A DNA stretch of 64,000 nt from Candidatus Rifleibacteriota bacterium. Its GTDB lineage: Bacteria; Muiribacteriota; Ozemobacteria; Ozemobacterales; Ozemobacteraceae. Shown one piece after another: positions 8,907 to 16,184 of this stretch (the stretch's first letter is position 1; each line of letters starts with the position of its first letter). The DNA lies in contig JANJUX010000031.1 in the NCBI GenBank assembly GCA_024710355.1, positions 1-64,000 of the forward strand, in the 5' to 3' direction. Position numbers and translations under genes: made by a program. Below the pieces are notes generated by a model. The model did not search any database, had not been told where the DNA came from, and saw only the letters and a list, made by a program, of their open reading frames with translations.

Positions 8907-8941
8907 GGTGCAATTTGTGCTATACTGTGCAAAATTGCACC
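8907..8941 (+). promoter_or_regulatory. Inverted repeat around the sugE -10 box
   Basis: Perfect 10-bp inverted repeat GGTGCAATTT (8907-8916) / AAATTGCACC (8932-8941). It flanks TATACT (8921-8926), a good -10 hexamer. The right arm ends directly before the GGAGG ribosome binding site (8942-8946) of the sugE start at 8955. No good -35 is seen at 17 nt. It could be a repressor operator or, if transcription starts further upstream, a hairpin in the leader. I do not see the loop signatures of guanidine riboswitches. Confidence 0.5.
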
Positions 8942-8954
8942 GGAGGCGATTGCC

Positions 8955-9269
8955 ATGTCGTGGGTCATACTTTTTGTCGCAGGAATTTTCGAAGTTCTCT
9001 GGGCAACCGGTCTGAAATACTCAGAAGGTTTTACCAGGCTCTGGCCGGCGGTTTTTACGCTGGTAACCCTGGTTTTGAGCTTCGTGCTGCTGTCGCTGGC
9101 AATGAAAGATCTGCCGGTCAGCATCGCTTACCCGATCTGGACCGGCATCGGCGCCCTCGGAACCGTCATTACCGGCGCCGTGCTGCTGAACGAGCCTTTC
9201 GACCTTTATCGTCTGGCATGCATAACCATGATCGTCACCGGCATCACCGGCCTGCGCCTGCTCAACTGA
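8955..9269 (+). CDS. sugE: SMR-family transporter, SugE/Gdx type
   Basis: Four-helix small multidrug resistance protein of 104 aa, the usual family length. The membrane-embedded essential Glu lies in GIFEVLWATGLKYSEGFTR, with the W-A-T-x-L-K-Y pattern of the SugE/Gdx branch rather than EmrE. The C-terminal half has PIWTGIGALGTVITG and ends GITGLRLLN. SugE-type proteins export guanidinium and small quaternary ammonium ions as dual-topology dimers; the substrate here is inferred from the family. Start ATG follows GGAGG by 8 nt. Monocistronic, converging on the small gene behind hydG. Confidence 0.85.
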   Translation: MSWVILFVAGIFEVLWATGLKYSEGFTRLWPAVFTLVTLVLSFVLLSLAMKDLPVSIAYPIWTGIGALGTVITGAVLLNEPFDLYRLACITMIVTGITGLRLLN

Positions 9270-9346
9270 CCAGATAGCTGCGAAACCCGACTCTTTTCCG
9301 GTCCCTGAGCCGGCCCTGGTCGGTCGAAGGAGGCCGGTTAAACGGC

Positions 9347-9598
9347 TCAGCAGACGGCAGTCGGCGGTTGCAGCAGGCTGATTACTTCGGCTTTGATGCC
9401 GGCTTCGTCGAATTCCTCGCCCTGCACGAACACGCCGGTTTCGGCGCTTTCGTAGATCAGCTCTGAGGGCAGCACGCGCTCGACGCCGGCGCCTTCGACG
9501 AACGACCAGCGGCGGCCGATGCGGCGACAGAGCCAGATGCGCACGCCGTATTTTCTGGCCAGCCGTTCGAGATCAAATGTAGAGATCGCGTTCGCCAT
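9347..9598 (-). CDS. Small protein overlapping the hydG 3' end
   Basis: 83-residue protein of unknown function. It starts 26 nt inside the end of hydG (ATG at 9598) and ends at 9347, so it is very likely translationally coupled to it. It has a basic N-terminal half (LARKYGVRIWLCRRIGRRW) and an acidic C-terminal half ending in AVC. No membrane segment or known motif. The overlap and the absence of another gene on either strand support it as real; homologs in other hyd operons would be the test. Confidence 0.55.
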   Translation of the reverse strand: MANAISTFDLERLARKYGVRIWLCRRIGRRWSFVEGAGVERVLPSELIYESAETGVFVQGEEFDEAGIKAEVISLLQPPTAVC

Positions 9599-11099
9599 TG
9601 CTGATCCTTTCGTAGTAGCTCATGGTGAGGTCGTAAAGCTTCTTTGAGAAGATGGTCGGCGTCTTTTTGCGAACTTCTTCGATTTCTTTGCGGATAACCG
9701 CTTCGCCGAGCTTTTTCGTTTCTTCGCTGGCGAAGTCGTCGAGCCATTCGCGGTAGGTGAGAATGGCGTTGAGCTTGCAGAAATGCTTTTCGTGGCCTTT
9801 TTTCAGCAGGTCCATGATCTGGTCGCCGGTGCGGCCGCAGCGGTAGCCGGCGGTGCAGAAAGAGGTGATGACGCCGCGTTTCGCGAGGTCACGGATCAGT
9901 TCTTCGAGTGAGCGGGTATCGCCGAGCATGAACTGCTGTTCGTCGATGTCCTGTTTGCCGGTATTCTTTGCGTAGCCGCCGATACCGATATTGGTCGAGG
10001 CGTCGGTCTGGGTGCAGCCGCAGAACATGACGTCGTCGCGGACTTCCTGGCGTTCGCGGGCGGTGATGATCATGCCGGTATAGGGAACGGCGAGTCTGAT
10101 GAGGGTAACGAGTTTTTTGAAATCTTCGTCAGAGACGAGGTATTTGTTGTAAGTCGGGTCGGTGGGCAGCGGTGAGCCGCTCGCCGGGTTGATGCGCGGG
10201 AAAGAGATGGTGTGCGGGCCAACGCCGAAGCGGGTTTCGAGTTCGATGGCGTGGTAGAGCAGGCCCATGACTTCGAAGCGCCAGTCGTAGAGGCCGAACA
10301 GGCAGCCGATGGCGACGTCGTCGATGCCGGCTTCATAGGCGCGGTGGTGCACGTAGAGGCGCCATGGGTAGTTTCCCTTGATGGTGTTGGCCGGGTGCAG
10401 TTTTTTGTAGGTATCGTGGTGGTAGGTTTCCTGGAAAACCTGATAGGTACCGATGCCAACTTCCTGAAGTTTGCGCAGATCGGCGACGCTGAAGGGTGCG
10501 GCGTTGATGTTGACGCGTCTGATTTCGCTGTGGCCTTTGCGGGTTTTAACGCTGACCGAATAAATGGTTTTGATGCTTTCGGCGATGAAATCGGCGTCGG
10601 TTTCGGGGTGTTCGCCGTAAACGGCGATGACGCGCTTGTGACCGATGCGGCCGGCGATGGCTTCGGCTTCGTCGCGCACCTGGGCGAGGCTGAGTTTGGT
10701 GCGTTTTTCCTTGTCATTGTCGGCACGGAAACCGCAGTAGAGGCAGTTATTGACGCAGAAATTGCCGCAGTAGATGGGTGCGAAGGTGATGATGCGGTTA
10801 TCGTAGATTTTGTGTTTAACTTTCGCGGCCATTTCGTACATTTCCTGCCAGATTTCGGGGTCGCGCACTTTCATGAGGGTGGCGAGCTCGGTCGGGTCGA
10901 GGGTCTGCACGTTAAATGATTTGGCGAGGATTTCGCGCACGCGTTCGGGGGAAGGCTCGACGCTGTCGTTGATCTGCTGCCAGATTTTGTCGTCATCGAT
11001 AAAGTCTTTGCCGTTGTCGAGGTATTTTTCGTATTCTTCGGGTTTGATGACGTTGTTGATCCAGGCTGAAGCCGAGAGTTTGTCGTTGACCATGTGCAT
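9573..11099 (-). CDS. hydG: [FeFe]-hydrogenase maturation radical SAM enzyme HydG
   Basis: HydG cleaves tyrosine to make the CO and CN ligands of the hydrogenase H-cluster, giving p-cresol as by-product. The radical-SAM cluster motif CX3CX2C is CVNNCLYC (Cys115, Cys119, Cys122), followed by GFRADN. The C-terminal auxiliary cluster region shows FCTAGYRCGRTGD, typical of HydG and absent from ThiH. Length 508 aa is slightly above the usual about 470 because of the C-terminal segment. Start ATG at 11099 follows AAGGGGG; a second ATG two codons on is possible. It lies 17 nt after the TM1266-like gene. hydE, hydF and the hydrogenase itself are not in this window. Confidence 0.95.
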   Translation of the reverse strand: MHMVNDKLSASAWINNVIKPEEYEKYLDNGKDFIDDDKIWQQINDSVEPSPERVREILAKSFNVQTLDPTELATLMKVRDPEIWQEMYEMAAKVKHKIYDNRIITFAPIYCGNFCVNNCLYCGFRADNDKEKRTKLSLAQVRDEAEAIAGRIGHKRVIAVYGEHPETDADFIAESIKTIYSVSVKTRKGHSEIRRVNINAAPFSVADLRKLQEVGIGTYQVFQETYHHDTYKKLHPANTIKGNYPWRLYVHHRAYEAGIDDVAIGCLFGLYDWRFEVMGLLYHAIELETRFGVGPHTISFPRINPASGSPLPTDPTYNKYLVSDEDFKKLVTLIRLAVPYTGMIITARERQEVRDDVMFCGCTQTDASTNIGIGGYAKNTGKQDIDEQQFMLGDTRSLEELIRDLAKRGVITSFCTAGYRCGRTGDQIMDLLKKGHEKHFCKLNAILTYREWLDDFASEETKKLGEAVIRKEIEEVRKKTPTIFSKKLYDLTMSYYERISNGERDLYI

Positions 11100-11116
11100 T
11101 AGAGGCCCCCTTGATG

Positions 11117-11392
11117 CTATACGCGAGTCAGGACCGCCTTGACGCTGACATCAGGAAGCTGGCCGATACGGCCGGTCATGGCACCGATTTCGTCATTGGT
11201 TCCGTCGACGATGAGCGAGATTACCGAGACGCCGCGTTCTTTGTAGGGAATACCCATGCGGCCGACCAGCAGGCTCGCGAACTGGTGGAGAATATCATTG
11301 AACTCATGTACCGCCTTGTCGGGGCTTTTGAGAATGACCGCCACCACGCCGAGCCGGCGCTCGTTATTGTTAGAACCAGACGAAGAAGCCAC
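11117..11392 (-). CDS. TM1266-like iron-only hydrogenase system regulator
   Basis: 91-aa protein of the small ACT-like family found next to [FeFe]-hydrogenase maturation genes and annotated as a putative iron-only hydrogenase system regulator (TM_1266 type). Visible features are RRLGVVAVILKSPDKAVHEFNDILHQF, then GRMGIPYKERGVSVISLIVDG and the end GRIGQLPDVSVKAVLT. The Ser/Asn-rich first ten residues are not conserved in the family. It is the first gene of the hyd operon and is preceded by a strong promoter with an inverted repeat. The start is GTG or ATG near 11392. Confidence 0.8.
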   Translation of the reverse strand: MASSSGSNNNERRLGVVAVILKSPDKAVHEFNDILHQFASLLVGRMGIPYKERGVSVISLIVDGTNDEIGAMTGRIGQLPDVSVKAVLTRV

Positions 11393-11438
11393 TAGCTTAT
11401 CTCCTCGATGTCAGGCATGCGCCCTTCAACTCAGAAAT

Positions 11439-11502
11439 ATTGTGAAAGCGAAAAGTTTCACAATGGATGTCTATATTATACCTTTTTTGTGGCAAATTGC
11501 AA
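11439..11502 (-). promoter_or_regulatory. Promoter and candidate operator of the hyd operon
   Basis: On the minus strand TTGCAA (11497-11502), 16 nt and TATAAT (11475-11480) form a near-consensus sigma-70 promoter. About 10 nt downstream lies a perfect 9-bp inverted repeat, ATTGTGAAA / TTTCACAAT, with an 8-nt spacer (11439-11464). A protein bound there would block transcription. The half-sites look like those of Rex and CRP/FNR proteins, but the spacing is 6 nt wider than either consensus. Confidence 0.6.
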
Positions 11503-11570
11503 CCCTGTATTTTATTCAAGCTCCGGCAGTTTTTTATTCCGTTTTCAGGCCGATTGAATACAGGGCGGCA

Positions 11571-11783
11571 TTAACAATTGTAGTAACAATAAACGATGCC
11601 AGCGATGCAGAGCAGCCAGAGGCCGACTATGAAAATTGCGGCAGCGTAGCTTTTTGGCCGTGAAATAAGCGCATTTGCCTTTTCGCGTGATTCGGAGATT
11701 ACCTCGGGCGGAATCATTCGAATCACCAGCAGCAGGCCAAGAGGAACAATCAGCAGGTCATCCGAACAACTATCTTTCTTCAA
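11571..11783 (-). pseudogene. DUF1232 (YkvA-like) protein, N-terminally truncated
   Basis: The 70-residue frame matches only the C-terminal half of DUF1232 membrane proteins. DDLLIVPLGLLLVIRMIPPEV corresponds to the segment after the family's SPIDLIPD core, and ESREKANALISRP then a final membrane helix follow. The N-terminal half, including the SPIDLIPD-type core, is missing. The frame opens at a TTG 14 nt inside the end of the SulP gene, with unrelated residues (MKKDSC) before the DDLL. I read this as a gene fragment left at a recombination joint rather than a functional short protein. Translation could still occur by coupling to SulP. Confidence 0.6.
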
Positions 11784-13995
11784 GGGCTTCCAGTTCGATA
11801 TCTGTCTGACGGAGACGCTCAGCGATCACCAGGGCCAGGCGGGCAAAAACCTTGATTCCGACTATTGTTGATGAGTGGACAATTTTGTCGAATTTTTCCC
11901 GGGATAGAGCAAAAAGCTCAACGTCTTCCTTGACCTCAGCGTCCGCTGATCGGGACCGCCGATCCAGGAAGGAAAGTTCCCCCAGATAACTGCCCCGATC
12001 GATGTCAGCCAGATGATGATGCTTGCCGCTTTCCAGGGGCAGGAGAATACTGACCCGACCACGCCGGACCAGGAAGATTTCATCTCCGGAATCACCCTTG
12101 CTGAACAACTTTCCCCCTTTTACGATTGAAAGTTCCCGAATACAATCAGCTAACTCCTTAAAATCCGGTTTTTCAAACTCCCGGAACAAGTCGAATTCTT
12201 CCATTTCCAGGGGTTTCAATTCAGCGGTGTGTTTGCCACCAGCAGTGGTCAGAATTTCGGTTTCGGCATATTCGAGGGCATCGTTTAAAGTCTCCGAGAC
12301 CAGTATTCCTTCGGTTTCATCGATAATACCGAGTTGGGCCATATAGTCCTCGAAATTCCGGCGGTCATGAAGACCAGATGGCATTCCGGAGAAAATCAGC
12401 CGGCCGGAACGCTCCTCAAGCTGTGCTTGCATCTGTTTCAGTAAATGAGCTGCCGTGTAATCCATTGAAAGAACCCTGCGCATATCGAGAATTACGAATC
12501 GTTTGCTGCGCAAGTCAGGCTCCAGTTGCGAAAACAATTGATCCGTCGTCCCAAAGAACAGATTTCCCTGTAACTCGCAAAAGACAGCCTGGCTGCCCTG
12601 CTGGTTGAGGATCTCCCGCTCGTCCAGCGGTCTTCGGGTTTTGGAAGACATTTTGTCCAGGTAGAGTTTCCGCCTGATTACCGTTCCCTTGATCTGATCG
12701 CGGATGAATAGAAGGATGGCAAGGACCACACCGGCACCTGATGCGGCGATAAGATCAACGGTCAGGGCCGTTAAAACGACGGCCACGATAACCGCGAAGT
12801 CCTGACGGCCGGCGGGTGAGGCTAGCAGGTGAAACATCGATTTGTCGATCATTCTCCCGGCCACAACCAGCAGAATGCCGGCCAGACCTCCGATTGGCAC
12901 CCAGGCAATTCCCTTAAGAAGGAAAAGGAAAGTTAAAAGAGAAAAGATCCCGGCCAGGGTTCCGGATAATGGAGACCGGCCACCGCTGGAAACATTGACA
13001 AGGGTGGGCCCCATCGTTCCCGCACCCGGCATTCCCCCGGTGAGGAAAGCCCCCAAATTGCCGAATCCCTGAGCCAACAATTCCCGATCGGAATGGTGCC
13101 GACTGCGGGTCAAGGCATCGAGTACGACGCAGGTTTTCAAAGTATCAATAGAAAGCAGGATTGAAAGGGTTATTGCGGGAACCAGGACTAGTTTTATAGA
13201 TTGAAGATTGATTGTCAGCAAAGAGCTGGCCCGCGATGAAACCGCATCCAAAAACGAACCCGAAGTATGAATCGGTCCAACTATCAGGGAATTCCCCTCC
13301 AAAATCAGCAGATCTTTCCAGATCAGTGACAATCCGAAGTAGGCCGCCATTCCGGCAAAAAGTCCTAACACCGGGGCGGGGACTTTTTTGGTCACCTTTG
13401 GAGCTGTAACCATGACAATCATCGCCACCAGGCCAACGATCAAGCTGGGCCAGCTCCAAAGGTCGGGGGACGTTAATCCGGTCAGGAGCGGAATGGATTT
13501 GGAAAATCCCAGCAACTTTGGCATTTGCCCGATTGCAATAAGGATGCCAACTGCCGACATGTAGCCGGTAACAACGGGATAAGGAATGAACTTGATCAAC
13601 CGCCCACACCCCACCAGACCGTAAAAAATCTGCAACCCGGCGGAAATTAGAACGATAAGGGCAAGAATTCCCGGGATGGCCTCAGGAGGGATCTGGTGCC
13701 CATTTTCCCTGACGAGTTCTGCAACAACAGCCGACAAAACCGCAGCGGCAGGGGCACATGGCGCCGATATCAACCCTCCCGTTCTACCGACAAGGGCGGC
13801 AAGAACACCTAACGCCCCTGACCCGATTATTCCTGTCATGGCCCCCATTCCTACGTAATTCTGCCCAATCCCGGAATATACCAGAACCCCGAAAGCAATC
13901 GCCGAAGGCAAAGCCACCAGCATTCCCGCAAATCCTCCCCAAAAATCGCCTATCTTCGAAGGGGAGGAAACAGCCTCCATCGTTTTTGTATTCAT
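11770..13995 (-). CDS. SulP-family anion transporter with STAS and cyclic-nucleotide-binding domains
   Basis: Predicted sulfate/bicarbonate-type anion transporter or anion-driven symporter. About 11-12 membrane segments fill residues 1-420; the SulP N-terminal region shows GMLVALPSAIAFGVLVYSGIG and later NVSSGGRSPLSG. A STAS domain follows (about 465-560, VILDMRRVLSMDYTAAHLL), then a cNMP-binding/Crp-like domain (about 618-720, LFSKGDSGDEIFLVRRGRVSILLP, GSYLGELSFLDRRSRSA). The SulP-STAS-cNBD architecture is known in bacteria. The GELSFLDRRSRSA phosphate-binding cassette is close to the GExALxxxxxRxA pattern, so nucleotide binding is plausible. Base composition is less GC-biased than flanking operons. 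It overlaps the DUF1232 fragment by 14 nt. Confidence 0.9.
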   Translation of the reverse strand: MNTKTMEAVSSPSKIGDFWGGFAGMLVALPSAIAFGVLVYSGIGQNYVGMGAMTGIIGSGALGVLAALVGRTGGLISAPCAPAAAVLSAVVAELVRENGHQIPPEAIPGILALIVLISAGLQIFYGLVGCGRLIKFIPYPVVTGYMSAVGILIAIGQMPKLLGFSKSIPLLTGLTSPDLWSWPSLIVGLVAMIVMVTAPKVTKKVPAPVLGLFAGMAAYFGLSLIWKDLLILEGNSLIVGPIHTSGSFLDAVSSRASSLLTINLQSIKLVLVPAITLSILLSIDTLKTCVVLDALTRSRHHSDRELLAQGFGNLGAFLTGGMPGAGTMGPTLVNVSSGGRSPLSGTLAGIFSLLTFLFLLKGIAWVPIGGLAGILLVVAGRMIDKSMFHLLASPAGRQDFAVIVAVVLTALTVDLIAASGAGVVLAILLFIRDQIKGTVIRRKLYLDKMSSKTRRPLDEREILNQQGSQAVFCELQGNLFFGTTDQLFSQLEPDLRSKRFVILDMRRVLSMDYTAAHLLKQMQAQLEERSGRLIFSGMPSGLHDRRNFEDYMAQLGIIDETEGILVSETLNDALEYAETEILTTAGGKHTAELKPLEMEEFDLFREFEKPDFKELADCIRELSIVKGGKLFSKGDSGDEIFLVRRGRVSILLPLESGKHHHLADIDRGSYLGELSFLDRRSRSADAEVKEDVELFALSREKFDKIVHSSTIVGIKVFARLALVIAERLRQTDIELEALEER

Positions 13996-14520
13996 CTTTT
14001 ATCCCTCTTCCTTTTTCACCTGTCTCACCCATTGTAAAAAGCCTGGATGCAGGTGAATAGTCCTCAAACGAACCAATCGATCTCACAAAATTCAAGAAAA
14101 TTTGTCTAAGTCTTAAAAGGTAACATTACCTGACAATTATAATATTTTGTTTCCGGGAATTCGGCAAGAAGATATCCCATGCCGAAGGTCCGGTCTGTTC
14201 TTCGATGGGAAATTCGGAATAGACGATAGAAAATCTTGTCTAACCTCCTGGTTTGTGCAAAAGATTCTCAAAAAATGGGAAAACTATTTTTCGCGTTGAC
14301 GCACTTGCTATGACTCTTATTTGTTAATTCTTATACTTCGCGAAACTCTCTTTAAAAGCCAATATCTGCGACCAAATACATCAAATTCTTTGCTTGCGTT
14401 CGTGCACCAATAATCGAAGCATCTCTGTCACATCGAACAAGCCAAAAAAACTTCACAACGAAAACAATCTTGTGTCTAAGAACAATCTTTCGCCCACGTC
14501 ACCTGGTTCTACCATTACGG
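13996..14520. other. AT-rich gene-free stretch between SulP and Fic
   Basis: No convincing open frame on either strand. It contains GTCTAAC at 14238-14244, and an exact reverse complement GTTAGAC at 14521-14527 overlaps the Fic stop codon. These have the consensus of integron attC R-boxes (RYYYAAC / GTTRRRY) but are 277 nt apart, too far for one normal attC site. The SulP promoter must lie here. Confidence 0.4.
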
Positions 14521-14521
14521 G

Positions 14522-15481
14522 TTAGACGATTTTTTTATACTTTGTCATCCGACCAGTGCCAGACGATTCAATTCTTCTATCTTTAAGAAGTTGTTTAAGA
14601 TCTCTGCTGGCAGTTGCACTAGAAATACCTTTGTTTATCTTCATGTATTCTTTTCTGTCAAACCAATCGTTAAGATTTTCTAGCGAGAAATCTGCCCTCT
14701 TTTTATAGTCAATATTTCCAGGACGGGATTCATCTATCGTGTTCCTTAGAGATCGATTAATAGCATCAAGCATGAACTCAATAAAAACAGTAGATTTTCC
14801 AGAACTATCAGCTTCAGCCAGGGTTTTGTAATATGATTCTTGATTTTTTTTAATCGTTTCTTCAATTGGTACAAACTCAAATATCGGATTCACTTCCATC
14901 AAAAGTCTAGTCTGCCAATATCTGCCCATTCGTCCATTTCCATCTTCAAATGGATGAATGAACTCCATTTCATAATGAAACACACAGCTTTTTATTATAT
15001 CAATATCCGGATCAGCCTTTATGTAATCAAATAGACCATTCATTAATCCCGGCACTAATGAAAAATTGGGGGCTATATGTTGAACCTCAGACCCTTTCAT
15101 TATACCAACTTGTTTGCTTCTAAATTCTCCGGGTGATTTTACTAATCCATCCATGAACAATTTATGTGCTTTCAAGAAGTCTTTTATTGAAAATGGTTTA
15201 AACTCCGAAAGCTTATCGTAGGCTTTAATGGCATTCTGGACTTCAATAATATCTCTTTTGGGGCCAATGACTCTTGAATTTTCCAGCAACGCTGAGACAT
15301 GTTCGATATCAAGCGTATTGCCTTCAATAGCGAGTGACGAATGAATAGTTTTTATTCTATTTTGTTTTCTTAAGCGGGCTTCAGGCTTAACTAATAGCAG
15401 GCTTTTACATAGGCCGATTGATTCAGTTATCTGTCCGTAAAGCATCAGTATACGATTTGTAATATCATAAGGTGGTTTCAT
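14522..15481 (-). CDS. Fic-domain AMPylase-type protein with C-terminal winged helix
   Basis: Fic proteins usually transfer AMP from ATP to target hydroxyls. The catalytic motif HPFEDGNGRMGR (His176 onward) is intact. An N-terminal autoinhibitory motif [S/T]xxxE[G/N] is present as SLAIEG (Ser49, Glu53), so activity is probably held in check within the same protein. Residues about 260-319 look like a winged helix (KGISSATASRDLKQLLKDRRI), as in the common Fic-HTH proteins. The gene is far more AT-rich than its surroundings, which indicates transfer. The stop TAA lies inside GTCTAAC, the usual start of an integron attC site. A 22-bp palindrome sits immediately upstream. No clear ribosome binding site is seen. 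Confidence 0.9.
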   Translation of the reverse strand: MKPPYDITNRILMLYGQITESIGLCKSLLLVKPEARLRKQNRIKTIHSSLAIEGNTLDIEHVSALLENSRVIGPKRDIIEVQNAIKAYDKLSEFKPFSIKDFLKAHKLFMDGLVKSPGEFRSKQVGIMKGSEVQHIAPNFSLVPGLMNGLFDYIKADPDIDIIKSCVFHYEMEFIHPFEDGNGRMGRYWQTRLLMEVNPIFEFVPIEETIKKNQESYYKTLAEADSSGKSTVFIEFMLDAINRSLRNTIDESRPGNIDYKKRADFSLENLNDWFDRKEYMKINKGISSATASRDLKQLLKDRRIESSGTGRMTKYKKIV

Positions 15482-15489
15482 ACAGCCAT

Positions 15490-15511
15490 GATAGTATCAT
15501 TTGATACTATC
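15490..15511 (-). promoter_or_regulatory. Palindromic operator upstream of fic
   Basis: Perfect 10-bp inverted repeat GATAGTATCA / TGATACTATC separated by TT. It ends 8 nt before the Fic start codon and contains TATC/GATACT sequence that can serve as a -10. Position and symmetry suggest autoregulation, perhaps by the Fic protein's own winged helix; that link is inference. Confidence 0.6.
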
Positions 15512-15543
15512 GTCAATGATTTCTTGCACGCGAAAGCGCGTTT

Positions 15544-15598
15544 GTCTAACGCAAGTCGTGAGCGGCGGTCATTTTCCGCCTCGACGCAAATGTTGGGC
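15544..15598 (-). mobile_element. Integron-type attC recombination site
   Basis: Read on the minus strand: GCCCAAC (R'', RYYYAAC), ATTTGC, an imperfect hairpin with arms GTCGAGGCGG and CCGCCGCTCACGAC around AAAATGA, TTGC, then GTTAGAC (R', GTTRRRY). Total 55 bp, the size of the short attC class. The R boxes pair with each other, and the arms carry unpaired bases as in known attC. It begins 1 nt after the stop codon of the BRCT gene and points the same way, exactly as in a gene cassette. No integrase gene is in the window. Confidence 0.75.
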
Positions 15599-15599
15599 A

Positions 15600-15962
15600 T
15601 CATCTTGAGATTTCACCAGTATCCAAAAGATGAAAGAACTGCTCTTTGGTCAATATGTGATTGCCTTGTTCCTCTGCCTTTTTAAGCTTTGCGGGCCCAG
15701 CATTCTCACCAATGCAAAGGAAGGCCAAGCCCTTAGTGACGGAGTTGACAACTTCAAGATTCGCGGCCTTAGCTATTTCGGTAAGTTCAGCTTTTTCTGC
15801 CGCAGAAAATCCAGTAAAGCAGATTTGGGTTAGTTTTTCTTTTCGAGGCTTTGCATTTGCGTATATCCAGTCCCAACCTTGTGCATCCGACATATCCGCA
15901 ATTTGTTCCGCAGTGAACGGACTTTTTGCCTTGAGGATTCGCGTAACTTTTTCTCCTGCCAT
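15600..15962 (-). CDS. Small BRCT-domain protein (cassette gene)
   Basis: 120 aa. Residues 1-38 form a helical N-terminal part (AKSPFTAEQIADMSDAQGWDWIY). Residues 42-118 form a BRCT fold: LTQICFTGFSAAEKAELTEIAK, then VVNSVTKGLAFLCIGENAG, AKLKKAEEQGNHILTKEQFFHLL. This resembles the BRCT at the end of NAD-dependent DNA ligases, but no ligase domain is present. BRCT modules bind proteins or DNA ends. A good ribosome binding site (AAGGAG) precedes the ATG at 15962. The attC site directly after the stop codon makes this an integron gene cassette; its role is unknown. Confidence 0.75.
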   Translation of the reverse strand: MAGEKVTRILKAKSPFTAEQIADMSDAQGWDWIYANAKPRKEKLTQICFTGFSAAEKAELTEIAKAANLEVVNSVTKGLAFLCIGENAGPAKLKKAEEQGNHILTKEQFFHLLDTGEISR

Positions 15963-16122
15963 AGCAATTCTCCTTTATTAGTTTCTGTAAAATGGCGCAG
16001 TTGACGACGTTTTTCGCGCTCGCAAGGAATTTTATACTACCATTTACACCTCTTAGGAATAGTGCGTGTCGTAACCGTAGACGGGCGCGGGTGTTGCGAA
16101 AATAAGACCCTTGATCCAGCGC

Positions 16123-16148
16123 TCATTTTCCGCCTCGACGCAAATGTT
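16123..16148 (-). repeat. Second copy of the attC half (26-bp direct repeat)
   Basis: Identical over 26 bases to 15569-15594, covering the attC spacer and left arm. On the minus strand it is preceded by TTCTAAC, one base off RYYYAAC. The matching right arm and R' box are not found, since sequence after AAAATGA diverges. It is therefore a truncated or diverged attC at the upstream border of the BRCT cassette. Confidence 0.65.
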
Positions 16149-16184
16149 AGAAATACGCAGTTTTGATCGAATTTTTTGCATTTT

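Noticed and set aside
8788..8954. Guanidine riboswitch before sugE
   Set aside because: I see a single long inverted repeat around a -10 box, not the paired ACGR-loop hairpins or ykkC core.
11439..11464. Canonical Rex or CRP/FNR site
   Set aside because: The half-sites fit, but the spacing is 6 nt too long for both consensus forms, so I report it only as an inverted repeat.
14238..14527. A full attC behind the fic gene
   Set aside because: Consensus boxes exist at both ends, but 277 nt apart and without a supporting hairpin that I can trace. At most a remnant.
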